Source: Bacillota bacterium
GTDB lineage: Bacteria > Bacillota > Sulfobacillia > Sulfobacillales > Sulfobacillaceae
Assembly: GCA_021797825.1 (NCBI GenBank)
Contig: JAJZZA010000026.1
Location: 1 to 43,241, forward strand
Direction of reading: 5' to 3'
Length of the DNA: 43,241 bases
Both the position numbers and the translations under genes were made by a program. This document shows, piece after piece, positions 33,358-41,681 of the stretch. How positions within the stretch are numbered: position 1 is the first letter of the stretch; every line of letters starts with the position of its first letter. Below the pieces are notes generated by a model. That model ran no database searches and had not been told where the DNA came from. It saw only the letters and a list, made by a program, of their open reading frames with translations.

Positions 33358-33855
33358 TCAGCGCAAGTTCACAAAAGCCAGGTCAATCCCAAAATCTTGC
33401 GCTCTTAAGCCTTGCATGACCGCCTGCAGGTCATCCTTGCTTTTTCCGCTAACCCGAATGGCATCGCCTTGAATTTGGGCGTCGACTTTAAGTCCCATAG
33501 CCCGGATCGCCTTTTGCAGATTCTTGGCCTGGCTCGTCTCGATGCCTTTTTTTACCGTCACCACCACCGTCGCCCGGTCCATCCCGTGCGGTTCAGGCTC
33601 GCCGAATTCGAGAAATCGCAAGGATACCCCGCGTCGCGCCATGCGTTCCCCCAACACGTTCTGCAGGGAGTCCAGCACCATGCCGGCCGGAGAATCCAGC
33701 CGAATCTTATACTGAGCGGCGTCCCACTCAATCACAATGTCGTGTCCGCGAAAGTCATAGCGGGTTGCGGTTTCCCGCCGGGTCTGATCAAGCGCGTTGA
33801 TGAGCTCCGCCAAATCCGGTTCGGAAACGACATCAAACGAACTCTCTTTAGCCAT
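33358..33855 (-). CDS. yajQ: YajQ-family nucleotide-binding protein
   Basis: 165 residues, full length. Start ESSFDVVSEPDLAELINAL, middle RYDFRGHDIVIEWD, and end DAIRVSGKSKDDLQAVMQGL with final DFGIDLAFVNLR are the constant stretches of the UPF0234/YajQ family. Members bind cyclic di-GMP or nucleotides and act with transcription factors in some bacteria. The ATG overlaps the stop of the CoA-binding gene (ATGGCTAA), indicating translational coupling. Confidence 0.93.
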   Translation of the reverse strand: MAKESSFDVVSEPDLAELINALDQTRRETATRYDFRGHDIVIEWDAAQYKIRLDSPAGMVLDSLQNVLGERMARRGVSLRFLEFGEPEPHGMDRATVVVTVKKGIETSQAKNLQKAIRAMGLKVDAQIQGDAIRVSGKSKDDLQAVMQGLRAQDFGIDLAFVNLR

Positions 33856-34291
33856 GGGGTTGTTCCATCTCCTTTTGCCGTTGCCATCGCTCGTGCTCTT
33901 GTTTCATACAGCGGTTCATCACCACCGCGAGCCCAGCCGCTTCGGCCAGCGCTGCCGCCGTCACATTGCTGATCCCAAGTTGCAGCCACAATGTCCGCGC
34001 CCCGATGCTAATCGCTGCCTCGGCCACCGCCGGCGTATCCTCCGCGCGGCGGAACACATCCACCACGTCCACGGGGCAGGGAATGTCCTGCAGCCGGCGA
34101 TAAACGGTCTCTCCTAAGATCTGCTGCGCTTGGGGATGAACCGGAACAATCCGGTAACCCTGCGTCTGTAAATATGCCGCCACGCGATAACTGTCGCGAT
34201 CCGGTTTGGGCGACAGACCAACCACCGCTACGGTGCGCGTTTGACGCAGAATCTCCGCAATCCGGTCGTCCTCGCTGTCTGTTGCTTGCAA
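33848..34291 (-). CDS. CoA-binding domain protein
   Basis: 147 residues from TTG 34291, chosen because AGGGAGGG lies seven bases upstream; longer ATG/GTG starts lack a ribosome site. Rossmann-type CoA_binding_2 domain: TVAVVGLSPKPDRDSYRVA, YLQTQGYRIVPVHPQ, DVVDVFRRAEDTP, and LWLQLGISN. The family (YccU-like) resembles the CoA-binding part of succinyl-CoA synthetase. Function unproven. The C terminus adds a charged tail (MKQEHERWQRQKEMEQ). Overlaps yajQ by eight bases. Confidence 0.88.
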   Translation of the reverse strand: MQATDSEDDRIAEILRQTRTVAVVGLSPKPDRDSYRVAAYLQTQGYRIVPVHPQAQQILGETVYRRLQDIPCPVDVVDVFRRAEDTPAVAEAAISIGARTLWLQLGISNVTAAALAEAAGLAVVMNRCMKQEHERWQRQKEMEQPHG

Positions 34292-34404
34292 TGGCAGTCC
34301 CTCCCTTGACACTCCGCATCTGTTCATCACGCCCCATTGTACCAAGATGCGCCAGGACCTGCGACCGCGTCACCTCCATTAACCCCAAACCCGTCGCCTG
34401 GGGG

Positions 34405-34410
34405 TATAAT
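34405..34410 (+). promoter_or_regulatory. -10 box upstream of the membrane protein gene
   Basis: A perfect TATAAT 40 bases before the GTG at 34450. The -35 is unclear. Confidence 0.45.
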
Positions 34411-34449
34411 GAAACCATAGCGATTACCCGGAAAGGACGGTCTTGCCAA

Positions 34450-35064
34450 GTGGAAAAGAAGCCGATTTCGCTGCGCGACAAGCGGCGTCAAAAGACCGCC
34501 CGTCGACGGACGGTGACACGCCCGGCCGTCCACCGCCAAGCCTTGCGCTCGCCAGGCGATTTCGACGAGGTCTTGGTCTACTGGCAGCGATGGCTGCACA
34601 ATCCCTTTCAAACCGCGGGGACATTACCCTGGACCGAACGCATGCTGTGGGGCAACGCGTTGTTGGCCGGGATCCTGCGGGCCGTGATCTTGCTGTTCGA
34701 ACAGAATTTCAACATTATGCTGTTGGTCAGCGCGGTATTGAACACCTTGTTCGTGTTTTTCTTGGTGTACTACGCGATGACCTTTGTCGTGGGCTGGGTC
34801 CTCGCACGAACCGGTACCCGCTTCAAAAATATGGACGGCCTGCGCACCGAAACCGTCGTCCTGTCCGGTTGGTTGGCGCTGGTGGCGATTGCTGCCGTCA
34901 TTCCGGTTGCTTATGTGCTTGATGTCGCGTTGCTGGTATTTGTGGGATTGTTCACCCGCGCGGTGATGCGGGCCACTCGCGCCCCCTGGTGGCGGTCGGC
35001 GCTGGCGACACTGACCGGAAGCGTCTTAGTCCTCGCGGTGCTGTCGTTGCTCGCCCATTTGTAG
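34450..35064 (+). CDS. Membrane protein of unknown function
   Basis: 204 residues from GTG 34450, preceded by GAAAGGA. The cytosolic N terminus is very basic (KPISLRDKRRQKTARRR). A possible amphipathic stretch follows (EVLVYWQRWLHNPF), then about five hydrophobic helices (LLAGILRAVILLF; MLLVSAVLNTLFVFFLVYYA; VLSGWLALVAIAAVIPVAYV; VALLVFVGLF; LTGSVLVLAVLSLLAHL). A Yip1-like arrangement is conceivable but not established. It is 22 bases upstream of the glutaredoxin-like gene, in the same direction, so the two are likely cotranscribed. Confidence 0.7.
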   Translation: MEKKPISLRDKRRQKTARRRTVTRPAVHRQALRSPGDFDEVLVYWQRWLHNPFQTAGTLPWTERMLWGNALLAGILRAVILLFEQNFNIMLLVSAVLNTLFVFFLVYYAMTFVVGWVLARTGTRFKNMDGLRTETVVLSGWLALVAIAAVIPVAYVLDVALLVFVGLFTRAVMRATRAPWWRSALATLTGSVLVLAVLSLLAHL

Positions 35065-35086
35065 TCATAAGGAGGTGGCAACTGCC

Positions 35087-35341
35087 TTGGAGCGCTCCGT
35101 GGTGGTCTATACGCAACCCGGCTGAAGCGCCTGCCGAGCCGAGATGGCGTGGCTGTCTCAAGTCGGACAAGCGGCCGAGGAACGCAATGTCATGAACAAT
35201 TCCGCCTACATTGACGATCTTTTGCGATGGGGTTCCCGGTCGACCCCCACCACGGTTGTACAACGGGGAACGCAGCAGGAGATCATCATCGGATTCGACC
35301 GGTTCCAACTCGCACACCTGCTTGGGCTCACCGCGCCCTAA
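35087..35341 (+). CDS. Glutaredoxin-like protein with UGA at the catalytic Cys position
   Basis: TTG 35087 with a perfect TAAGGAGGTGG upstream opens 85 codons to TAA 35341, broken only by TGA at 35123-35125. The product begins MERSVVVYTQPG, then UGA, then SACRAEMAWLSQ. Glutaredoxin/NrdH-like proteins read ..YTQPGC-x-x-C.., so UGA falls exactly on the first active-site cysteine and the second is retained (U-x-x-C). The rest is intact, including the cis-Pro segment RSTPTTVVQRG and the glycine-Asp region IIIGFDRFQLAHLL. It may be a selenoprotein (a SECIS-shaped hairpin follows) or a recent nonsense mutant (TGC/TGT to TGA). No selenocysteine machinery is visible in this window. Confidence 0.65.
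35133..35153 (+). other. Bacterial-SECIS-like hairpin after the UGA
   Basis: GCCGAGCC (35133-35140) and GGCGTGGC (35146-35153) form eight positions: six Watson-Crick pairs, one G-U and one A-G mismatch. The loop GAGAU begins with G and starts 16 bases after the UGA. The published bacterial SECIS model wants a loop about 16-37 bases from UGA with a G in its first two positions; this fits at the near edge. GC-rich DNA makes chance hairpins common. Confidence 0.4.
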
Positions 35342-35427
35342 GACGGTGTCTCCGAGCCGATGCCTGAATGGATCATCCAACCCGTGCGCGGAGCAATGGA
35401 CAGCTTCCGTCCGGCTCATCATTACCC

Positions 35428-35501
35428 GGCGGGCTCATACGCCCCGCCCGCGCTCGGGGCTCGCGCCCGTGGGAGCGCCCAGCGGAATGAGCCGGCCCGC
35501 C
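35428..35501 (+). repeat. Long nested hairpin downstream of the glutaredoxin-like gene
   Basis: Outer arms GGCGGG-CTCAT (35428-35438) and ATGAG-CCGG-CCCGCC (35487-35501), with inner CGCTC/GAGCG pairing. It could terminate the membrane protein-glutaredoxin unit. No U-tract. Confidence 0.4.
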
Positions 35502-35642
35502 TTAACTCCGCGTGCATCGGCCAATCACACGATAGGATCCCATTGGATAGATCGAGTCGTGGGCCAACCCTCAAAAATTGACTTTCCTGCCTACGGGAGG
35601 TAAGGCGTATCATGAACAACTGCGACTTTTTGCGGTCTGGCT
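35502..35642. other. Non-coding stretch, nothing recognised
   Basis: Between the hairpin and the response regulator relic. It holds a GGGAGG site followed closely by a short ATG frame (35612) that stops soon after. No gene supported. Confidence 0.4.
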
Positions 35643-35828
35643 TCAACACCCGAGTCCATTTTCTCCCGGGAGCATCACATCGAACACCGACAGGGCCGAC
35701 CCCCGACTATTAGGCCGTATAGGGCGGTTCCGGTTTGGAGAAGCAACCACACGATAGCTATCCCTAAGATACAACCGCAACCGCGCCAACACGGTCGGAT
35801 CATCGTCGGCAACGATTATTGTCGTCAC
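35643..35828 (-). pseudogene. Response regulator receiver fragment
   Basis: GTG 35828, with GGGGGAAT upstream, gives TTIIVADDDPTVLARLRLYL, the first strand and acidic pocket of a CheY-like receiver. A non-homologous stretch (ASPNRNRPIRPNS) follows. VFDVMLPGENGL with the phosphorylation-site Asp comes next, and then a stop after about 61 residues. The middle looks frameshifted and the second half of the receiver and the output domain are missing. Non-functional relic of a two-component system. Confidence 0.6.
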
Positions 35829-35994
35829 GGCGCATTCCCCCACTGCCATAAACCATCTCTTGTGCCGTAGTGTAGCCAAGACCAAGACCAGTCCCCCACC
35901 CCAACGACCCATGCCGGCCGGGGGACACCCGGCAACCAGCACCGCCCACAAACCGGCGGTAAAGTGCAGGCCAACAAGCAGACGCTTTACTCAC
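35800..35994 (-). pseudogene. Possible histidine kinase C-terminal relic
   Basis: A minus frame contains GWGTGLGLGYTTAQEMVYG, which resembles the G2 ATP-lid box (GTGLGL...) of sensor kinases. It ends overlapping the response regulator relic, as in kinase-regulator operons. Flanking residues do not match a kinase, so confidence is low. 35995-36255 has no recognisable gene. Confidence 0.3.
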
Positions 35995-36255
35995 CGAAGG
36001 TTCACGCTTGATCGCGCCCGGACCACCGTCACCAGCCGCTGGCGCGCTCGGCCAGGCTGCAACCGGCTATGGCCCGTGCCAGCTCCAGCAAGCGTCCAAC
36101 CGGGGCGCGCGATGGGCTCTCCCGGGTCCGCCGGAGCCGGGTCGCTGGGCCTATCTGATCCCAACCGATATTCGCCTGGCCAGGCCAAGCGCCCCCACTC
36201 AACACCCGGGGGCGCTTCGCTCAATGCCGTAAAAGGGGAATCCCTTCGCTTGAGA

Positions 36256-37407
36256 TCAGGTTTGACTTTCCCGGTGCTGCAGACCGCCCAGGGCCGGCGC
36301 CAAACCCGGGCGGCGCTGTCGCATCGCCAGCGCCGCCCGGCCGATCACATAAGGACTGAACGGGGTGCGGGCGATAAGCGCAATAACCAGCGCGCTCCCC
36401 GGGATCAGCATGGCCACCGTAAGCCCATCGAGCCAAAACGACCCGGAGGGGATGTGCGCCTTTCCCAAAATCCACATCCACCAATTCAGCAGCATCGGGT
36501 GAAACAGATAAATCCCAAAGCTCAAGTCCGCAATCCGTTTGATGGACTGCCAATGCCGGGGAACCGCGCGCCGCCGCTCCTCATAACCAATCCCCCACAC
36601 GGTCAGCAGGGCAATGCTCAGCACCGACCAGGGCACCATGGCTGGCTGCAGCACGCTATAAGCCCACATTTGCTGGTGGCTCACGCTCAGCTGGATGAAA
36701 TAGGCCGCCAGCATAAGAGCGGCCGAGGCCACCGCCAACGCGGTCACCAACCGCCGGTGGCCGCTTAACCAGGCACGCACCGTCGGCCAGTGCACCGCCG
36801 CCACCCCGCCCATCACCAGATAAAGCGCGTAGGTCCACACTTCAATGGTGGTATAGGCGTTAATTCCGTGCACCGGACCGCGGATGCCATATTGGTCGTA
36901 GGCCATCAGCGCCACCTCGAACAGCCCGGCGCCGCCCAACACGCGCCACGGGTGTTTTTTGGCCCATCCCACGACGACCATGAAAAGCGGCATCAACAGA
37001 TAGAACTGCATCGTAATCAACAGGAAGTACATGTGAAACCAGGCCTGTCCGGTCAGCAGATCCCATCCAAACGTCTTGAAAAATGCCCCCACCGAGGCAA
37101 ACGGCTGGAAGACAAACGGGTACAAAAAGCTCCACACCACGTACGGAAAGAACACCAGCTGATAGCGCCGTCTCCAAAAATCCATCCATTTGACCTTGCG
37201 CTGCCAGACCGAATAGGTCAGCACAAACCCGGTCAGCGCCATAAACGACTCCCGGGTGTAATGCAAGAGCGTGCTGACCGCTCCCGCCGCCACCGAGGTC
37301 GCGCCATTAGCCGTGAACCAGGTGCTGTGAACCGCAATCACCGAGCAAATCGTCAATGCCCGGACAAAATCCAGTGCCTCGACATAGGGGCGTTTGGCGG
37401 GTGTCAT
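36256..37407 (-). CDS. Acyltransferase 3 family membrane protein
   Basis: 383 residues with about ten membrane helices. Family marks: ALDFVRALTICSVIAVHSTW at the N terminus (the R-A-x-x-x-x-x-x-H pattern), FMALTGFVLTYS, WFHMYFLLITMQFYLLMPLF and, near the end, LSFGIYLFHPMLLNWWMW. Such proteins O-acylate cell-surface polysaccharides, lipids or small molecules using acyl-CoA. The ATG overlaps the stop of the acyl-CoA synthetase gene (ATGA), so the two are translationally coupled; the synthetase may supply its acyl donor (inference). The third gene of the MFS-synthetase-acyltransferase operon. Confidence 0.88.
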   Translation of the reverse strand: MTPAKRPYVEALDFVRALTICSVIAVHSTWFTANGATSVAAGAVSTLLHYTRESFMALTGFVLTYSVWQRKVKWMDFWRRRYQLVFFPYVVWSFLYPFVFQPFASVGAFFKTFGWDLLTGQAWFHMYFLLITMQFYLLMPLFMVVVGWAKKHPWRVLGGAGLFEVALMAYDQYGIRGPVHGINAYTTIEVWTYALYLVMGGVAAVHWPTVRAWLSGHRRLVTALAVASAALMLAAYFIQLSVSHQQMWAYSVLQPAMVPWSVLSIALLTVWGIGYEERRRAVPRHWQSIKRIADLSFGIYLFHPMLLNWWMWILGKAHIPSGSFWLDGLTVAMLIPGSALVIALIARTPFSPYVIGRAALAMRQRRPGLAPALGGLQHRESQT

Positions 37408-38894
37408 TGGGCCTCACTCCCCCAGTCGGCCACGCGCATGCGAAGCTCCCGCCGTGAAATTTTTCCGGTCGCTCCCTTGGGCAGCGTGGTCACCACGAAA
37501 TACTGGGCTGGGCATTTGTAGCGGCTAAGATGTTCCGGCACCCAGTTCTGCAGCTGCTCCGGCACTTCCGCCGCCCCATGCCGGGCCACCACAAACGCCA
37601 CCGGCTCCTCCCCCAGCAAGGGATGGGGGCGACCCACCACCGCACAGTCGACCACGTCGGCGTGCGTCAGAATCGCCTCCTCGACTTCCCGCGGAAAAAT
37701 CTTTTCACCGCCCCGATTAATCAGTTCCCGCAGCCGCCCTTCCAAGTACAAGTATCCTTCCCGGTCGAACCGCCCTAAATCCCCGGTCTGATACCAACCT
37801 CCCCGCATCTTGGCCAGGGCCCACCGATTGGGTCCCCAACGGGGATCGACCACCGCCGGCCCCCTGATCTCCACTTGCCCCACGGTTCCCTGCGGACACG
37901 GGATGCCGTTGTCGTCCACCACCCGGATGTCCGTGCCGGTGGGCTTGCCGACCGACCCCGCACGCCGTTGCACAAGCGGGTTCGACGCCACTTGGCTGGC
38001 GGCCTCGGACAACCCGTAGGTCTCGATCACCGGAATCTGCCAGCGGGCTTCCACCCGGCTCAACGTGGTCAGCGGCAAGGGCGCGGAGGCCGACCGGATA
38101 AACCGGATCCGGTCCGGATGGCGTGGCGCCCCCTCGCGATTGACCATCACCGTCAGTATCGACGGCACCGCGTTAATCCAGGTGATGGGATAGCGGTTCA
38201 CAATCTCCCAAAACCGGCTGGCGTGGAACTGCCCGGCCACCACCACGGCCGCCCCCGCGACCAAGGGGGCCAGCACGGCGACCACCTCGGCATTAATGTG
38301 AAACAGGGGAAGCGGAGAAAACCCCATATCATCCGCCGTCAGGCGATGGCCTTCGGCCACCTGCCGGGCCGTGGCCAAAAGCGCCGCAAGCGGCAATCCC
38401 ACCGGCTTGGGATCACCGGTGGTGCCGGAGGTCAAAAGGATTATGCCCGCACCGGTGCGGGGCGACGCCGAGCGCGGCTCCGGCATCTGCCGCAGCGCCA
38501 CCTTCCCATCCGGAGCCAGTTCCATCCATCCCCCCAGCGCGGGCGCCAGCCCGCCGGTCGGCGCAATCAGCCAGCGCGACCCGGCAATATCCAGGGTTCG
38601 ATCGCGATCCACCCGGGGAGCGCGGGGATTGACCGGCACGGCCACGGCGTCGATCACCAAAAGCGCCAGCCAGGTCACGATAAATTGGCCCGGATGCGCC
38701 ATCATGACGCCAACCCGGTCGCCCCGCCGGACGCCGGCATCCTGCAACGACTGCGCCCGTTGCGCTACCTCGTCCGCCAGGCGGCGGTACGTCCATGATT
38801 CCGTGCCTTCGGCCGTTTCCACGCGCAGGTACAGGCGTGCTCCCTGTTCCCTGGCCTGAGCTTCCACCAATCGCGCTAAAACATTAGGCGTCAT
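37404..38894 (-). CDS. AMP-forming acyl-CoA synthetase/ligase
   Basis: 496 residues, ANL superfamily. ATP-binding P-loop ILLTSGTTGDPKPVGLP (the canonical second Lys-Gly pattern is present as KPVG), A4/A5 region IETYGLSEAASQVASNP, WYQTGDLGRFDREGYLYLEGR with the ribose-binding Asp, hinge RLRELINRGGEKIFPREVE, and the C-terminal catalytic lysine in LPKGATGKISRREL. It activates a carboxylate to an acyl-AMP and then acyl-CoA. No substrate is evident; oxalate-, benzoate- and medium-chain-type ligases share this form. Start ATG 38894 follows GGAGGGG. Confidence 0.92.
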   Translation of the reverse strand: MTPNVLARLVEAQAREQGARLYLRVETAEGTESWTYRRLADEVAQRAQSLQDAGVRRGDRVGVMMAHPGQFIVTWLALLVIDAVAVPVNPRAPRVDRDRTLDIAGSRWLIAPTGGLAPALGGWMELAPDGKVALRQMPEPRSASPRTGAGIILLTSGTTGDPKPVGLPLAALLATARQVAEGHRLTADDMGFSPLPLFHINAEVVAVLAPLVAGAAVVVAGQFHASRFWEIVNRYPITWINAVPSILTVMVNREGAPRHPDRIRFIRSASAPLPLTTLSRVEARWQIPVIETYGLSEAASQVASNPLVQRRAGSVGKPTGTDIRVVDDNGIPCPQGTVGQVEIRGPAVVDPRWGPNRWALAKMRGGWYQTGDLGRFDREGYLYLEGRLRELINRGGEKIFPREVEEAILTHADVVDCAVVGRPHPLLGEEPVAFVVARHGAAEVPEQLQNWVPEHLSRYKCPAQYFVVTTLPKGATGKISRRELRMRVADWGSEAQ

Positions 38895-38920
38895 GGGTTC
38901 CCCTCCAGTCCGCTCTGAAG

Positions 38921-40300
38921 TCAGGCCGCCGGCTCAGGTTCGGCCTCAGCCTCGACCACGCGCTCTTCTAGTCCTTGGCCACGGGTTTCTCTTCCCAGCC
39001 AGGCTACCGAGCCCGCCCCGCACGCGGCCACCGCCGCCACAAACAGAAAACTTCCGCGAATGCCCGCAGCCGCCAGCATCAACGCCATGATGTATGGCGC
39101 CAACGCTCCCCCTAATAACCGCCCGATTCCTTCCGTCATCCCCACCCCCGTAGCGCGGATGTCGGTCGGATATTGCTCAGCGGTAAAAATCTTCATAGCC
39201 GGGTCGACGGAAATCCCGAAAAAGGCCATGACCATCGCCACCCCGACGATCCAGGCGGCGTCATGCACCCACGGAAAAACCGCGGCCGCAATCGCGGCAA
39301 TGGCGGTAAATCCGACAATGACCGGCTTGCGTCCAATCCGTTCCACCAGCCAGGCTTCCACCAGCTTGCCCGGGATGGACGCCGCCATGATCAGCGCGGT
39401 CAAATCCAAAACCCAAGGGCCGGGCAAATGCTCAAGATGGAGCACCAGCGGCATATAGCTCATAATCGCATAAAATACGAAAAATACCGAGGGAAAAGCG
39501 ATCCACAGCATAATCGTGCGGCGGCGGTACGCCTTCGACCATACTGCCCGCACCGGACGCGACGGGCTTCTCGGTTGATCGGCATCCTCCCCCGCCCGCT
39601 CCGCCAACGGCCAGTCCTGGGCGTGCGCGATAACCTCCAGCCGCCGAACCACCCGGTCGGCCTCTCCGCCGCGGCCATGCGCCTCCAGCCAACGGGGGGA
39701 TTCCGGCATCGCCAGCATCAGCAGGACGGCATAACCTATTCCCAGACCGGCCGCCGCGAACAGAACCCTCCAGCCCACCGCCGGCCCGAATTGGGCAAAC
39801 GCCCAGGCCCCCATCAGAGGCGCCGCAAAGTAGCCAACGGACAAAAAGGCGTCCAGCACCCCGGCCACCGCCCCGCGCATCCGCCGCGGACTCAGTTCGG
39901 CCAGCAAGGTGTAAGGCAGCGGAAACATGGCGCCAAGCCCCAGTCCCGCCACAAACCGCATCCCGACCAGGGCCTGCCAGCCCGACACCAGCCCAGTCAT
40001 GGCGGTTATCAGCGAATAAAACAGCAAGGAGGCGACCAAGACCCGCTTGCGGCCAAAGCGATCCGCCAAATAGCCGGCGGGCACCACCCCCAACACAATG
40101 CCGACCGTGGCCGACGCCACCAACAGCCCGGTCTCCGACGGCGTCATCCGCCAGAGGCTCTTAAACGGGACCAGCACCACCCCGACCAGGCCAATGTCAT
40201 AGGATTCCAACAGCCAGGCCAGAGCCGCCATGAAGAGCCAAAACCAGTGGCGGCGGGTCATGGGCAGGCGGTCTATGCGCTCTGCCAATTGATAAGCCAT
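38921..40300 (-). CDS. MFS transporter, metabolite:H+ symporter type
   Basis: 459 residues from ATG 40300 with GGGAGGGATGG upstream. Twelve membrane helices. Motif A appears as GYLADRFGRKRV and in the second half as WLVERIGRKPV. PESPRWLEAHGR ends the first half, as in the sugar/aromatic-acid porter branch (SP or AAHS). The N terminus MTRRHWFWLFMAALAWLLESYDIGLVGVVL fits that branch. The acidic C-terminal tail (VVEAEAEPEPAA) is unusual. First gene of an operon with the ligase 27 bases on, so it may import the carboxylate the ligase activates. Confidence 0.88.
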   Translation of the reverse strand: MAYQLAERIDRLPMTRRHWFWLFMAALAWLLESYDIGLVGVVLVPFKSLWRMTPSETGLLVASATVGIVLGVVPAGYLADRFGRKRVLVASLLFYSLITAMTGLVSGWQALVGMRFVAGLGLGAMFPLPYTLLAELSPRRMRGAVAGVLDAFLSVGYFAAPLMGAWAFAQFGPAVGWRVLFAAAGLGIGYAVLLMLAMPESPRWLEAHGRGGEADRVVRRLEVIAHAQDWPLAERAGEDADQPRSPSRPVRAVWSKAYRRRTIMLWIAFPSVFFVFYAIMSYMPLVLHLEHLPGPWVLDLTALIMAASIPGKLVEAWLVERIGRKPVIVGFTAIAAIAAAVFPWVHDAAWIVGVAMVMAFFGISVDPAMKIFTAEQYPTDIRATGVGMTEGIGRLLGGALAPYIMALMLAAAGIRGSFLFVAAVAACGAGSVAWLGRETRGQGLEERVVEAEAEPEPAA

Positions 40301-40438
40301 GCCGCCATCCCTCCCATCGTCCCGCGCCCATCGGCGCAAGACGTACAAAATAATTGTAATGCCGTCCTAAGACTAACAGGTTCACCCCGATTTGATCTGA
40401 ATGCGGACTGAACTTTGGCTAAAAAATTCCTGTAACCG

Positions 40439-40454
40439 GTTCGCCGATGCGAAC
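40439..40454. promoter_or_regulatory. Dyad in the divergent MFS-GT4 intergenic region
   Basis: A perfect GTTCGC-CGAT-GCGAAC inverted repeat between the two divergent genes, about 110 bases upstream of the GT4 start. Operator candidate; the binding protein is unknown. Confidence 0.35.
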
Positions 40455-40565
40455 GCTTAAGGGCGCCATCCGCTATGCTAGAGCGAGGCGGATGGCACCG
40501 TCCGTGCGGGGTTGCAACGCTCCCGCGCCGGCGCCGCGCCCCCGAATGGAGGATGCATCCACCCC

Positions 40566-41681
40566 ATGCGTCTCGCTGTCGTTACCCGCCGCCTGTCCGG
40601 TCGCGGCGGAATGGAAACCGCGATCCGGACGCTGGTCCGCGAAGCCGCCCGGCAAGGCGTCAGCGTGGAGGTGTGGATGATGGGCCGCCCTCGCCAAGCC
40701 GACTGGCTGCACGGGCTGACGGCCCGAATCTGGGCGATCGATCAGGGCACCGGCCGCCGGCTGCAGTTAAAAAGCAAGCTCCCGCTCTATGCCTGGGCGC
40801 TGTGGCGCGGCTTGCGCCGCTATCCCGTGGACGCGGTGCTGGCCACCGACCCGGTCTTCGTCGCGGCCTCGCTTTACGCGCGCCGCTTTGCCAGCCATCC
40901 CCCCGCCGTCCTCTCCTGGCTGCACTTCTCTTTAGCCGCACTGGCCAATACCCCATACCTAAGGCTAGCAGACGGCCATTTGGCGATTAGCCAGGGGATT
41001 GCCGGGGAAATTGCCGCGCTCGATCCCAAGGCGGCTCCCGAAATCGTTTACAATCCGTTGCCCGACCAACCCTATCCGCTGCTGCCCGCCTCCCCTACCA
41101 CCCAGTTTCTGTATATCGGCCGCTTGGCCAACCGTCAAAAACGGGTGGATCTGCTCCTCGCCAGCCTCTCCCGCCTGGCGCCCGCCTGGCACCTGACGGT
41201 GGTCGGCGAAGGGCCGGACCGGGCTATGCTGCAGCACGTGGCTCAAACCTTGGGCATCGCCGAGCGTGTCACCTGGACAGGCTGGCAGACCAACCCCTGG
41301 GCCCTGACCGCATCTTTGAGCGCCCTCGTGCTGACCTCCGACTACGAGGGTTTTCCGATGGTCCTGCTCGAAGCGCTGGCGCGCGGAGTCCCGGTCGTCG
41401 CCACCGATTGCGCCACCGGCCCGCGGGATATCGTACGGCCCGGGGAAAACGGCTGGCTAGTCCCGCCCGGCCACGCCGAGCCACTCACCGCCGCCCTGCA
41501 GCTCGCCGCCAGCGGTCGCACCACGTGGGACCGCACCAAAATCCAAGAAGACGCATGTTGCCGGTTTGGAGCGCGGCCGGTGGTGACCCGCATCTTGCAA
41601 ACGGTGGCGGCCAGTCTCGCCCCGCTATCCCCCGCGAACGCCCAAGCCGAGGCCAATCAGCGCCCCGACGGTGGCCGATAG
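40566..41681 (+). CDS. Family 4 glycosyltransferase
   Basis: 371 residues from ATG 40566 (GGAGG 17 bases upstream; a longer frame exists but RLAVVTRRLSGRGGMET is the usual GT4 N terminus). GT-B fold: the C-terminal half has FLYIGRLANRQKRVDLLL, WHLTVVGEGPDRAML, and the nucleotide-sugar site SDYEGFPMVLLEALARGVPVVATDC with the E-x7-E motif. Retaining enzyme, likely building a cell-surface glycan or glycolipid; the acceptor is unknown. The tail (after AASLAPLSPAN) overlaps the 3' end of the convergent VIT gene by 57 bases. Confidence 0.9.
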   Translation: MRLAVVTRRLSGRGGMETAIRTLVREAARQGVSVEVWMMGRPRQADWLHGLTARIWAIDQGTGRRLQLKSKLPLYAWALWRGLRRYPVDAVLATDPVFVAASLYARRFASHPPAVLSWLHFSLAALANTPYLRLADGHLAISQGIAGEIAALDPKAAPEIVYNPLPDQPYPLLPASPTTQFLYIGRLANRQKRVDLLLASLSRLAPAWHLTVVGEGPDRAMLQHVAQTLGIAERVTWTGWQTNPWALTASLSALVLTSDYEGFPMVLLEALARGVPVVATDCATGPRDIVRPGENGWLVPPGHAEPLTAALQLAASGRTTWDRTKIQEDACCRFGARPVVTRILQTVAASLAPLSPANAQAEANQRPDGGR

